DNA from: Pigmentiphaga sp.
GTDB taxonomy: Bacteria; Pseudomonadota; Gammaproteobacteria; Burkholderiales; Burkholderiaceae_B
Direction: 5' to 3'
Assembly (NCBI GenBank): GCA_023228945.1
Contig: JALOAI010000012.1
Span: forward strand, 62,001 to 126,000
Length of the DNA: 64,000 bases
Position 1 is the stretch's first letter. The number at the start of each line of letters is the position of its first letter. The translations under genes and the position numbers were made by a program. Under the pieces are notes generated by a model. That model did not search any database and was not told the DNA's origin. It was given only the letters and a program-made list of their open reading frames with translations. Positions 56,681 through 64,000 of this stretch are shown here, in pieces.

Positions 56681-58336
56681 ATGACATCGGCCTCCTTGCC
56701 CCTCGAACCGTCCCTTCCAGAACTGCCCTGGACCACCTGGACACCCGCGATCACGCTCGACTTCGCGGACCCCGGACTGCCGGATACCGGGCGCCTCGAC
56801 GCCTGGCTGACCGGGGTCCTGGACATCTCAGCCGCCGACTTGCGCGCCGTGCCCGGCGCCACGCCCGGCCACGCCCATGTGTGGCGCATTCTGCTGCTCG
56901 CTCGCGTCTGCCTGCTGCAATGCCGCGTTCCGGCCTTCGAACCGCCGCGGCTGCTGGGTCTGCAGCCAGGCGGCGGCAACCGGATCCAGGCGAAGGTGAC
57001 GCTGCCCTGGATCGACCAGATCCATCTCTCGTTGTACGCCGAGGTTGTGCAACAGGCCGCCAGACTGGTCGCGTGGTGTGGTGCCCATCCCATCGACGAT
57101 GCGCACTGCGCGAGTTTCTTCGAGCAATTGCGGGACAGGATTCTGCTGCCCTGCGACCGCAGGGTTCCCGGCGGCCGCTCGACCATCCCGGTACTCCGGA
57201 CCGCCCATGACTTGAATATCCCGTTTCGCCATCTGGGCGCGGGAGTTTATCAACTGGGCCTGGGCCATCGCGCGCGACGACTGGACCGCAGCAGCACCGA
57301 CCGCGATGCCGCGTTTGCCGTGCGCCTGACCCAGCACAAGGGCTATGGCGCGCGCCTGCTGCGCGCCGCCGGCCTGCCCGCGGCCGAGCATTTCCCGGCC
57401 GACACGCTGGAGCACGCCCGCGCGGCCGCCGCGCGCCTGGGCTGGCCGGTGGCCGTCAAGCCGGTGGCGCTCGACCGAGGCGAAGGCGTCAGTGTGGGCG
57501 TGGGAGATGACGCCGGCCTGGCACAGGCCTTCGCGCATGCCCGTCAGTGTGCGCCGCGGGGCGACATCCTGGTCGAACGCCAGGCACCCGGCACCTGCCA
57601 TCGCTTGTTCATGGCGCGCGGCGAGCTTTTATATGCGGTCAAACGCCGCGCCATGGGCGTGATCGGCGACGGCAGACGATCCGTCGCGCGGCTGGTCGAC
57701 GAGATCCTGAGCACCGAGCGCCGGCTACCGCCCTGGCGGCGCAGCGGCCTGCAAACTCTCGACGCCCTGGCCGAGCAAACGCTGGCGGCGGCCGGCCTCG
57801 CCGCCGGCGACGTTCCCGCCGCCGGCGCCTACGTCGCGCTGCGGCCCATCGAAACCACGGCCTGGGGCGGGCTGGACGAAGACGTCAGCGATCGCGTTCA
57901 CCCCGAGAACCGCCGCCTGGCGGCGTTGGCCGGCAAGCTGTTGGGCCTGGAGATCGCCGGCGTCGATATCATGTCGCCCGACATCGGCCAGCCATGGCAG
58001 GCCAACGGCGCCATCATCAACGAAGTCAACTACGCGCCGTTATTGGGTGGGGGCGAAGTGTCCCGGGCACGCCTGCCCGATCTATTGCGGCAGCTGCTGC
58101 CCGACGGCGGCCGCATTCCCCTGTTTGAAGCCCGGACCGCCGATGCCTGGAACGAAGCGCGGACTCGCTGGAGCGCCTGGCGCGAGGAGGGTCGGGCGGC
58201 GTATCTCACACGCGCGGATCGTACCTGGGGACCCGATGGCGAGCTCGTGCCGATGACGATCCAAGGCACGCGCCAACGCGTGGCGGCCTTGCTGACCTGG
58301 CCAACCGTGGAGGCCCTGGCCTGGGTCGCACCGTAG
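56681..58336 (+). CDS. Cyanophycin synthetase-like ATP-grasp ligase lacking the Mur-ligase half
   Basis: 551 aa. Residues about 210-470 match the ATP-grasp domain of cyanophycin synthetase: TQHKGYGARLLRAAGLPAAE, GWPVAVKPVALDRGEGVSVGV, DILVERQAPGTCHRLFMARGE, MGVIGDGRRSVARLVDEI, the DVSDRVHPENRRLAALAGKL block and LEIAGVDIMSPDI, ending NGAIINEVNYAPLLGGG. The N-terminal 200 residues resemble the CphA N-domain only loosely. The C-terminal Mur-ligase-type domain with its P-loop is absent, so it cannot make cyanophycin alone in the usual way. It may ligate an amino acid to a small acceptor. It is isolated between the deaminase gene and a convergent MFS gene. Confidence 0.75.
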   Translation: MTSASLPLEPSLPELPWTTWTPAITLDFADPGLPDTGRLDAWLTGVLDISAADLRAVPGATPGHAHVWRILLLARVCLLQCRVPAFEPPRLLGLQPGGGNRIQAKVTLPWIDQIHLSLYAEVVQQAARLVAWCGAHPIDDAHCASFFEQLRDRILLPCDRRVPGGRSTIPVLRTAHDLNIPFRHLGAGVYQLGLGHRARRLDRSSTDRDAAFAVRLTQHKGYGARLLRAAGLPAAEHFPADTLEHARAAAARLGWPVAVKPVALDRGEGVSVGVGDDAGLAQAFAHARQCAPRGDILVERQAPGTCHRLFMARGELLYAVKRRAMGVIGDGRRSVARLVDEILSTERRLPPWRRSGLQTLDALAEQTLAAAGLAAGDVPAAGAYVALRPIETTAWGGLDEDVSDRVHPENRRLAALAGKLLGLEIAGVDIMSPDIGQPWQANGAIINEVNYAPLLGGGEVSRARLPDLLRQLLPDGGRIPLFEARTADAWNEARTRWSAWREEGRAAYLTRADRTWGPDGELVPMTIQGTRQRVAALLTWPTVEALAWVAP

Positions 58337-58359
58337 CGGGAGGTCGGCAGCGGACGCCC

Positions 58360-58393
58360 GGCCACGGCCCCGGCCCCGGCCCCGGCCCGGCGA
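58360..58393 (-). repeat. C4G2 tract / G-quadruplex-prone sequence
   Basis: Repeated GGCCCC units between convergent genes. On the minus strand there are four runs of three or four G separated by CC, a G-quadruplex motif directly downstream of the MFS stop. It may act as a transcription roadblock or be a simple-sequence expansion. Confidence 0.5.
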
Positions 58394-58401
58394 ATGCCGG
58401 T

Positions 58402-59604
58402 TCACGATGCGGGCGGTGCCTCCAGGGCGATCGCCCAGCGCAGACACCCTTGGGAAATCAGGCCTGCGATCAGCATTACCAGCCCCGCCGCCAACGCCGG
58501 GCTGGGGCCCAGGCCCGCGCCTACGGTGGCGATGGCGCCCACCAGCATTTGCGCCGCGCCGTACAAACCCGAGGCGGTACCGGTGCGCGCGGGATCGACG
58601 CTGATGGCCTTGGTCACCGCTCCCGGGCCGCAAAAGCCCACGGCCAGCGTCATGCAGGCAAACAAGACGATGGTGGCGATCAGATTGAGATGGCCCGTGA
58701 GCACCAGGGCCACGAACAGCAGCGCCGCCACCAGGCTCAAGAGGTTGCCGCGAATCAACAGCGTACTGAGCCGCACCTTGCCGACCAGGCGACTGGTGAT
58801 GGCGTTGCCGAGCGTCATGCCAAACATCATCAGCATGATGAAAAACCCCATCTCGGTGGTGGAGCGATGGAGCTCTTCGGTGAAGATGAAGGGCGCGGCC
58901 ACCATGACGGCATAAATCGACATCGTGGCGAAGCTGCCGCCCACCGCCAGCGCGACGAAGCGGCCCGATGACAACATGCGGCGGTAGTCGCGCATCAGCC
59001 CCGACACCCGCACCTCGCGGCTGGGCGAACCGGTTTCCTCCAGCCGCCGCCAGGTCAGCCAGAGATTGACGGCGCCAAGGCCGGCGAGCACGATGAAAAT
59101 GGACCGCCAGCCCATTGCGGCGGCCAGCGCGGCACCCAGCAGCGGCGCACAGGCCGGCGCCATGGTCGTCATCAGGTTGATCAGCGCCAGCCGGCGCACG
59201 GTATCGTGGGTGACGGAGGTGTCGCGCACGATCACCCTGCCCAGCACCAGGCCCGAGCAGCCGCCCAGCGCTTGCAGCAAGCGGGCGGCGATCAGGCTCT
59301 CGGCATTGGGGGCAAACGCCGCGGCCACGCTGGCCAGCAGAAAGACACTCAAGCCCACCAGCAGGACCGGCCGTCGGCCGAAGCCATCGGCCAGCGGCCC
59401 ATAAATGAGCTGGCCCACCGCAAGGCCGATGATGTACAGGCTGATCGTGCTTTGCATCAGCGCCATGCTGGCGCCAAGCTCGCGGCCCGCGATGGGCAGG
59501 GCCGGCACGTAAATATGAATGGCGAGCGTTCCGCTCAAGCTGATGAGCACCAGCATCCACAACGGCGGCATCCGGACGGGGCTTGCGCTTGGGCGCGTGG
59601 TCAT
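58402..59604 (-). CDS. Bcr/CflA-family MFS drug-resistance transporter
   Basis: 400-aa 12-TM transporter of the DHA1 Bcr/CflA type: IHIYVPALPIAGRELGAS, GQLIYGPLADGFGRRPVLLVG (motif A), and LGRVIVRDTS with the motif C-like region that follows. It probably exports drugs or small metabolites. The annotated start (59604) lies in a dispersed repeat module, giving MTTRPSASPVR before MPPLWMLVLIS. The ATG at 59571 is the probable ancestral start, and neither start has a clear ribosome binding site. Its 3' end faces the ATP-grasp gene. Confidence 0.85.
   Translation of the reverse strand: MTTRPSASPVRMPPLWMLVLISLSGTLAIHIYVPALPIAGRELGASMALMQSTISLYIIGLAVGQLIYGPLADGFGRRPVLLVGLSVFLLASVAAAFAPNAESLIAARLLQALGGCSGLVLGRVIVRDTSVTHDTVRRLALINLMTTMAPACAPLLGAALAAAMGWRSIFIVLAGLGAVNLWLTWRRLEETGSPSREVRVSGLMRDYRRMLSSGRFVALAVGGSFATMSIYAVMVAAPFIFTEELHRSTTEMGFFIMLMMFGMTLGNAITSRLVGKVRLSTLLIRGNLLSLVAALLFVALVLTGHLNLIATIVLFACMTLAVGFCGPGAVTKAISVDPARTGTASGLYGAAQMLVGAIATVGAGLGPSPALAAGLVMLIAGLISQGCLRWAIALEAPPAS
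59574..59604. repeat. Dispersed repeat type III, copy d (supplies a start codon)
   Basis: Module A on the minus strand, ATGACCACGCGCCCAAGCGC then AAGCCCCGTC, encodes MTTRPSASPV at the start of the MFS transporter. Module B is absent. Just upstream lies the inverted repeat GGCAACCG-GA-CGGTTGCC (59608-59625), which could hide the ribosome binding region or act as an operator. Confidence 0.75.
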
Positions 59605-59942
59605 GCGGGCAACCGGACGGTTGCCGGCGAGAGGTGGGAGAGATCCATACGGTTGTGAAAGTGGCGATCGGGCAACGGCTCGGCGGCGAACAGGCGATGA
59701 CTGGGCTTTGCGGCGGGCCGACGAATCGAATCCCGCCAGCCGCACTCCATCAGCCTGCGTTCGGCGGGCGGCCTTTGGGCAGTTGGCCCTCCGGAAGCCC
59801 CGCAAACCGGCAGTGTCGGGACGTTCCATCATTCTAACGAAAAGCCCCGCCTCTCCGCCCGGCCCCGCGGAGCATGGTATGTTGAAGCCACCTTGCTTCA
59901 GCGACCGCAACCGTTACTGTCGCCACCATCACAGCCTTCCCC
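59605..59942. other. Divergent intergenic region, 338 bp
   Basis: Between the MFS gene (minus) and the sbcD-like gene (plus). It holds the inverted repeat at 59608-59625 and a GGCGGG/CCCGCC hairpin with a 14-base loop at about 59711-59736 that superficially resembles a tRNA T-arm. Short GC-rich stems occur near 59850-59875 (CTCCGC/GCGGAG). No convincing gene, promoter or RNA was found. Confidence 0.5.
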
Positions 59943-61067
59943 ATGACCCGCTTGCTTCATACCGCCGATTGGCAGATCGGCCGCCAGTACGGTCGCTTTG
60001 CGCCCGACGATGCGCTCGCCCTGGCCGAGGCGCGCTTTGCCGCCGTCGAACGCCTGGCCCAGTTGGCCCGCGAGCACGGCGCCGATGCGGTGCTGGTGGC
60101 GGGCGACGTGTTCGACGCCCAGACCGTGTCCGATCGCACCATCCGCCGCCTGTTTCTCGCGCTCGAGGGCTACGCTGGCCCATGGCTGCTGCTGCCGGGC
60201 AACCACGACGCGGCCCTTGCCGAAAGCGTCTGGGAGCGCGCCCGGCGCCTGCGTGCGATACCCGGCCATGCGCACGTACTGGACACTCCGGGAGTCCATC
60301 GCTTCGAGACGGCCGGATTTGCGGTGCTCGCCGCGCCGCTCACGCAACGGCAGACGGCCCAAGACCTCACCGAACCCTTCGACGCCCTGGAAACACCGGC
60401 GGAGATGCTGCGCATCGGGCTGGCTCACGGCAGTGTGCAGAGCCTGCTGGCCGACGGTATCGATGCGCCCAACCCGATCGCCGCCGACCGCGCCGAGCGC
60501 GCGCGCCTGGATTACCTGGCCCTGGGCGATTGGCATGGCGCCCGGCAAGTCAATGCCCGCACCTGGTACGCCGGCACCCCCGAGCCCGATCGTTTTCGCA
60601 ACAATGAGTCCGGCCAGGCATTGCTGGTGGAACTGGACGGCCCGGGCCTGCCACCCCGGGTCTCGCCGCTGGCGGTGGGCCGCCATGCCTGGCATGAATG
60701 GATGGTGCAATTACGGGTGGCCACCGACCTGGACGATTTGCTGGCTCGCCTTCGTGGCCTGCCCGCGCCGGCGGTGCTGGCACTCGATATCGAAGGCCAG
60801 ACGGATCTGGATGGCCACCGCCGGCTGGCCGACGCCCTGGCGGAAGCCGAGGCCCGGCATCGCAGCGTGCAGGCGCGGCTCGACGGCCTGCGCCTGTTGC
60901 CGACCGAGGCCGAGCTGGCCTCGCTGCAGGCCGACGGCTACCTGGGCGCGGTGATCGCGCAGCTGCGCGAGCAGCAGGACGCGGTGGATGGCACCGTCGC
61001 GCGCGATGCCCTCGCCATTCTCGCCGGTCTGCTCGCCGCTCAGGCCCCCGGCTCGCGGGAGGCCTGA
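59943..61067 (+). CDS. SbcD/YhaO-like DNA repair exonuclease
   Basis: 374-aa calcineurin-like metallophosphoesterase of the SbcD/Mre11/YhaO group. Metal-site motifs are LLHTADWQIG (2-11), VAGDVFDAQTV (about 52), LPGNHDAALAES (about 84), GLAHGSVQ (about 160) and YLALGDWHGA (about 190). It probably acts as a dsDNA exonuclease and hairpin endonuclease with the ATPase encoded two bases downstream. It starts at the end of a 338-bp gap. Confidence 0.87.
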   Translation: MTRLLHTADWQIGRQYGRFAPDDALALAEARFAAVERLAQLAREHGADAVLVAGDVFDAQTVSDRTIRRLFLALEGYAGPWLLLPGNHDAALAESVWERARRLRAIPGHAHVLDTPGVHRFETAGFAVLAAPLTQRQTAQDLTEPFDALETPAEMLRIGLAHGSVQSLLADGIDAPNPIAADRAERARLDYLALGDWHGARQVNARTWYAGTPEPDRFRNNESGQALLVELDGPGLPPRVSPLAVGRHAWHEWMVQLRVATDLDDLLARLRGLPAPAVLALDIEGQTDLDGHRRLADALAEAEARHRSVQARLDGLRLLPTEAELASLQADGYLGAVIAQLREQQDAVDGTVARDALAILAGLLAAQAPGSREA

Positions 61068-61069
61068 TC

Positions 61070-63781
61070 ATGCACCTGACGCGTTTACAGCTCCGGCAGG
61101 TACGGCGCTTTGGCACCGGTGTGTTGCTCGACGATCTGCAACCCGGGCTCAATCTCTTGCATGGCCCCAATGAATCCGGCAAAACAACGCTGGTGAGGGC
61201 GCTGCGCGCGGTGTTTTTCGAACGCTACGGCACCACGGCGATGGCCGATCTCGCGCCGTGGGGCGACTCCGGCGCCAGCCCCGAGATCGAGGTGGACTTC
61301 CGCTGGCAAGGCCAATCGTGGCGGCTAGCCAAGCGCTTTCTCAAGGGCAAGCGCTGCGATCTGACGATCGATGGCGAGGCATGGTCCGGCGAACACGCCG
61401 AGGCCCGCGTCGCCAGTCTGCTGGGCTACGAGTATGCCGGCAAGGGCGCCAGCAGCGCCCGCCATTGGGGCGTGCCCGGCCTGCTGTGGATCGAGCAGGG
61501 CGGGACCGGCGAACTACGCGAAGCGGCCGAGTTTGCAAGCCCGCACCTGCGCGCCGCCCTGGGCCCGGATCTGGGCGGACTGGCCAGCGGCGCCGGCGAT
61601 ACCATCCTGGCCCGGGTCGAGGCGCTGCGCGCCGAACTGCTCACCGCCACCGGCAAGCCGCGCGGCGAGTATGCGCAGGCCCTGGCGCAGCTGCAGGAGC
61701 GGCAGGCACAGCGGGAGCCGCTGGCCGCGAGCATCCGCGAGTACCAGGACGACGTGGACCGGCTGGCCGAGCTGGACCGCCAGCAGCGGCAGGAACGCGA
61801 GCAACAGCCCTGGCGAACCCTGCGTGAACAACAGGGCCAGGCGGCGGCGCAACTGGCCGACGTCGCGCAATGGCAGGCTCGGCTGGCGCAAAAAGAACAG
61901 GATCGCGAACTGCAGCACAGCCAACTGGCGCTGTTGCGCCAGCAGCGGGCCGACCAAAACCGCCGGCGCGAAGAGCGAGCCCGGCGGCAACAGGCCGTGG
62001 CCGACAGCCAACAGCGGGTGGCCGAACTGACAGCGGCGCTGCGCGAGCATGATGCCGCCCTGGAAAACGCCCGGCGCGCCTACGACCAGGCGCGTCAGAG
62101 ATTGCGGTTGGCGCGTCGCGCCGCCGATCGACGGCGCGATCGCGAGGCGCTGGAGTTGCGCCGGGAGCAGGCGGACGCCTTGCGCCGGCGGCTGGCCGAA
62201 GCGCTGCGTCTGCAAGACGAATGCCTGGCGCTGCGGCAGCGGCTGCAAGCCGTCACGCTCACCCCGGACAGTCTGAAAACCCTGCGCCAACTGGCGCGGG
62301 AGCGCGAGCGCCTGACCATCCAGCGCGAGCAAGCCGCCACGCATCTGCATTTCGTCCTGCCCGGCGGCCAGGATCTCGAGATCGACGGCGAACGGGTGGC
62401 CGGCAATGGCGAACGGCAGTTGCTGCACCGCACCCGCTTGCGTCTGCCCGGTGGCGGCGAGTTGCACATCACGCCCGGCGGCACCGACCTGGCCGAGCTC
62501 GAGCGTCGCTGGGCCAGGTGCCAGGACGATTGGCGAACCCACTGCCAGGCGCTCGGCCTGGCCGAATCGACGGCCCTGGCCGAGGCCGACGCACGGCAGG
62601 CGCAAGCCACGCAATGGAGCGCCAGCCTCGCCCAGCTCCAGGCCTCCCTGGCCCATCAGGCCCCCGACGGCGTGGCCGCCATCGAGTTCGCGCTGCAAGC
62701 CCTGGAAGCCGAACTCGCCCGACGCCAGGAAGCCCTGGCCGAAGTCGGCGAACAGACCGAAGCCGGCGAGCCCGCCAGTACGCCCCATCCCGGTCCGGCG
62801 GCAAACCTCGGCACCGGCCTCCTCGACCTATCGGAAGCCGAAACCGCCGAGGCGCTGGCCGAGGCCCGGCTGAAGCGCATCGAGCGGGATCGCCAATCCG
62901 CGCATACCGCCCTGGCCAGCGCCCAGAACAGCCGCCAGCAAGCCCAAAGGGAGTGGGAACATTTGCAATCGACATCGCCGGCCGCCGACGACCCCCAGGC
63001 CGAAGCCGATCTGCGGCGGCGGATCGACGACGCCGAGTCACGCCTCGCCGCGCTTCAGGCCGATATCCTGGCACAGCAGGCGCGCATCCAGGCGGCCCGG
63101 CCCGAGGTGCTGCAACAGGATGTCGATCGGCTGGGGCGCTCCGCCGACCATCTCGAAACCCGCTTCCGGACGCGCGAGCTGCAACTGGCCGAGCAGCGCA
63201 GCCGCCTGCAGACCCTCAGTGCCGAAGGGCTGGAAGAACGCCGCGCCGAACTCGAGCGCGACACCGCCCACTGGCAGCGCCGCTGCGACGAACTCGAACG
63301 CCGGGCCGCCGCGCTCGACCTATTGCGGGACCGGCTGCGGGCCGGGCGCCAGGCCCTGACGCAACGCCTGCAGGAACCGCTCAGACGCCATCTAGAACAC
63401 TATCTGACGCTGTTGTTTCCCGGCGCGGGAGTCGTGCTGGACGACAATCTCGTCCCGACGCGGCTGAACCGCCCGGCCGCCGGCGGCCCCGAACTCGGCG
63501 ACATCGATGCGCTCAGCTTTGGCGCCCGCGAACAGTTGGGGCTGATCAGCCGCCTGGCCTACGCCGATCTGCTGCGCGAGGCAGGGCACCCCACCCTCAT
63601 CGTTCTCGACGACGCCCTGGTCCACACCGACCATGAACGACTCGACCGCATGAAGCGCGTGCTGTTCGATGCCGCGCAGCGCCACCAGGTCCTGCTGCTC
63701 ACCTGCCATCCACAGGTCTGGCAGGACCTTGGCGTGGCGCCGCGCGATATCGCCGGTCTCCCGAGGCCGGCGGAGGGCTGA
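61070..63781 (+). CDS. SbcC/YhaN-like SMC-type ATPase
   Basis: 903-aa ATPase: N-terminal half-site with Walker A LLHGPNESGKTTLVRALRAV (about 30-48), long coiled-coil arms rich in Gln, Glu, Arg and Ala (about 190-760) interrupted by small globular parts, and a C-terminal half-site with signature LSFGAREQLGLISRLA and Walker B LIVLDDALVHTD. It pairs with the exonuclease upstream (two-base gap, GGGAGG ribosome binding site) as an SbcCD/YhaNO-type complex. No CxxC zinc hook is visible in the coil, so it is closer to YhaN than to SbcC/Rad50. Confidence 0.87.
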   Translation: MHLTRLQLRQVRRFGTGVLLDDLQPGLNLLHGPNESGKTTLVRALRAVFFERYGTTAMADLAPWGDSGASPEIEVDFRWQGQSWRLAKRFLKGKRCDLTIDGEAWSGEHAEARVASLLGYEYAGKGASSARHWGVPGLLWIEQGGTGELREAAEFASPHLRAALGPDLGGLASGAGDTILARVEALRAELLTATGKPRGEYAQALAQLQERQAQREPLAASIREYQDDVDRLAELDRQQRQEREQQPWRTLREQQGQAAAQLADVAQWQARLAQKEQDRELQHSQLALLRQQRADQNRRREERARRQQAVADSQQRVAELTAALREHDAALENARRAYDQARQRLRLARRAADRRRDREALELRREQADALRRRLAEALRLQDECLALRQRLQAVTLTPDSLKTLRQLARERERLTIQREQAATHLHFVLPGGQDLEIDGERVAGNGERQLLHRTRLRLPGGGELHITPGGTDLAELERRWARCQDDWRTHCQALGLAESTALAEADARQAQATQWSASLAQLQASLAHQAPDGVAAIEFALQALEAELARRQEALAEVGEQTEAGEPASTPHPGPAANLGTGLLDLSEAETAEALAEARLKRIERDRQSAHTALASAQNSRQQAQREWEHLQSTSPAADDPQAEADLRRRIDDAESRLAALQADILAQQARIQAARPEVLQQDVDRLGRSADHLETRFRTRELQLAEQRSRLQTLSAEGLEERRAELERDTAHWQRRCDELERRAAALDLLRDRLRAGRQALTQRLQEPLRRHLEHYLTLLFPGAGVVLDDNLVPTRLNRPAAGGPELGDIDALSFGAREQLGLISRLAYADLLREAGHPTLIVLDDALVHTDHERLDRMKRVLFDAAQRHQVLLLTCHPQVWQDLGVAPRDIAGLPRPAEG

Positions 63782-63861
63782 GCCCGAAGACGACGAGCCC
63801 CTGCAAAGCCGCCCCTACCTGAAAACCCTGCTCCGAGGGGCCGATCCGTTCGGACGCAACG

Positions 63862-64000
63862 TCAGCGCAGACGAAATCCCAGGGCGTCCCACGCTTCGCG
63901 CAGCCGGTGGCGGCCGGTCAGCGATTGCGGGCCCGCCAGCCGCTTGAGCACCCGCCCGCCCCAGCCGTGCGTCATCGCCTGCTCGTCGTAGAAGGCGGCG
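63862..64000 (-). CDS. Partial unrecognised gene (C-terminal end)
   Basis: A minus-strand frame enters from the right edge and ends at TGA (63864-63862). The 45 residues seen include AMTHGWGGRVLKRLAGPQ and HRLREAWDALGFRLR. It is convergent with the sbcC-like gene. The visible part is too short and too basic to name. Confidence 0.5.
   Translation of the reverse strand, partial: AAFYDEQAMTHGWGGRVLKRLAGPQSLTGRHRLREAWDALGFRLR

Noticed and set aside
59705..59745. Sequence resembling a tRNA T-arm (ATCGAATCC with a nearby CCA).
   Set aside because: The putative T-stem does not pair, and no anticodon or D-arm can be built. It is better explained as a GGCGGG/CCCGCC hairpin.

Overview
The window is 64 kb of high-GC DNA with dense, short-gapped operons. 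It looks like a chromosome segment of a metabolically versatile betaproteobacterium in Burkholderiales, most likely Alcaligenaceae (the Bordetella/Achromobacter/Pigmentiphaga group). This is an inference from six Bug/TctC-type periplasmic receptors, many LysR/IclR/MarR-controlled catabolic modules, a RegBA pair and the short dispersed repeats. No rRNA, tRNA, insertion sequence, phage gene or CRISPR array was seen.

Layout. 0-2.4 kb: a partial LuxR-like gene divergent from a RegB/RegA redox two-component pair. 2.4-9.8 kb: a hydantoinase/oxoprolinase operon (hyuA-hyuB-Bug-ridA, minus strand) divergent from a LysR gene and a class V aminotransferase. 9.9-17.7 kb: a lipoprotein, a NicX-like dihydroxypyridine dioxygenase, a pyridine-type FAD monooxygenase with divergent LysR, and two Bug receptors around an M20 amidohydrolase. 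18-25.8 kb: an MFS symporter, then a YhiI/RbbA/YhhJ ABC exporter with divergent AraC regulator. 26-31.8 kb: an exported hydrolase and peptidase group (class C serine hydrolase, orphan outer-membrane barrel, S10 carboxypeptidase, P1 aminopeptidase). 31.8-34.9 kb: IclR, TauD-like dioxygenase, Bug. 35-37.5 kb: metE. 37.6-41.7 kb: Bug, amidohydrolase, NifU-like protein, fumarylacetoacetase-family hydrolase, and a convergent MarR gene. 41.9-44.9 kb: tandem S33 lipoprotein peptidases. 45-53.7 kb: an eight-gene minus-strand operon (cupin, CocE-like hydrolase, cupin, Gfo/Idh oxidoreductase, flavin reductase, luciferase-like monooxygenase, alpha/beta hydrolase, Bug) facing a LysR gene across a perfect LysR box. 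53.9-58.3 kb: arylsulfatase, cytidine-deaminase-fold enzyme, orphan cyanophycin-synthetase-like ATP-grasp protein. 58.4-63.8 kb: Bcr/CflA MFS transporter and an SbcD/SbcC-like (YhaO/YhaN) pair. A partial unrecognised gene closes the window.

The most unusual signal is a set of small dispersed repeats embedded in genes. A 75-bp element (25 codons) with two internal hairpins occurs about eleven times: at the start of three genes, where it carries an ATGA start/stop overlap, and inside two genes without breaking the frame, once in opposite orientation. A related 81-bp element sits in frame inside what looks like a twin-arginine signal peptide. A third repeat supplies stop codons for two genes and a start codon for another. 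Together they look like protein-invading palindromic elements, comparable in style to the Rickettsia palindromic elements.
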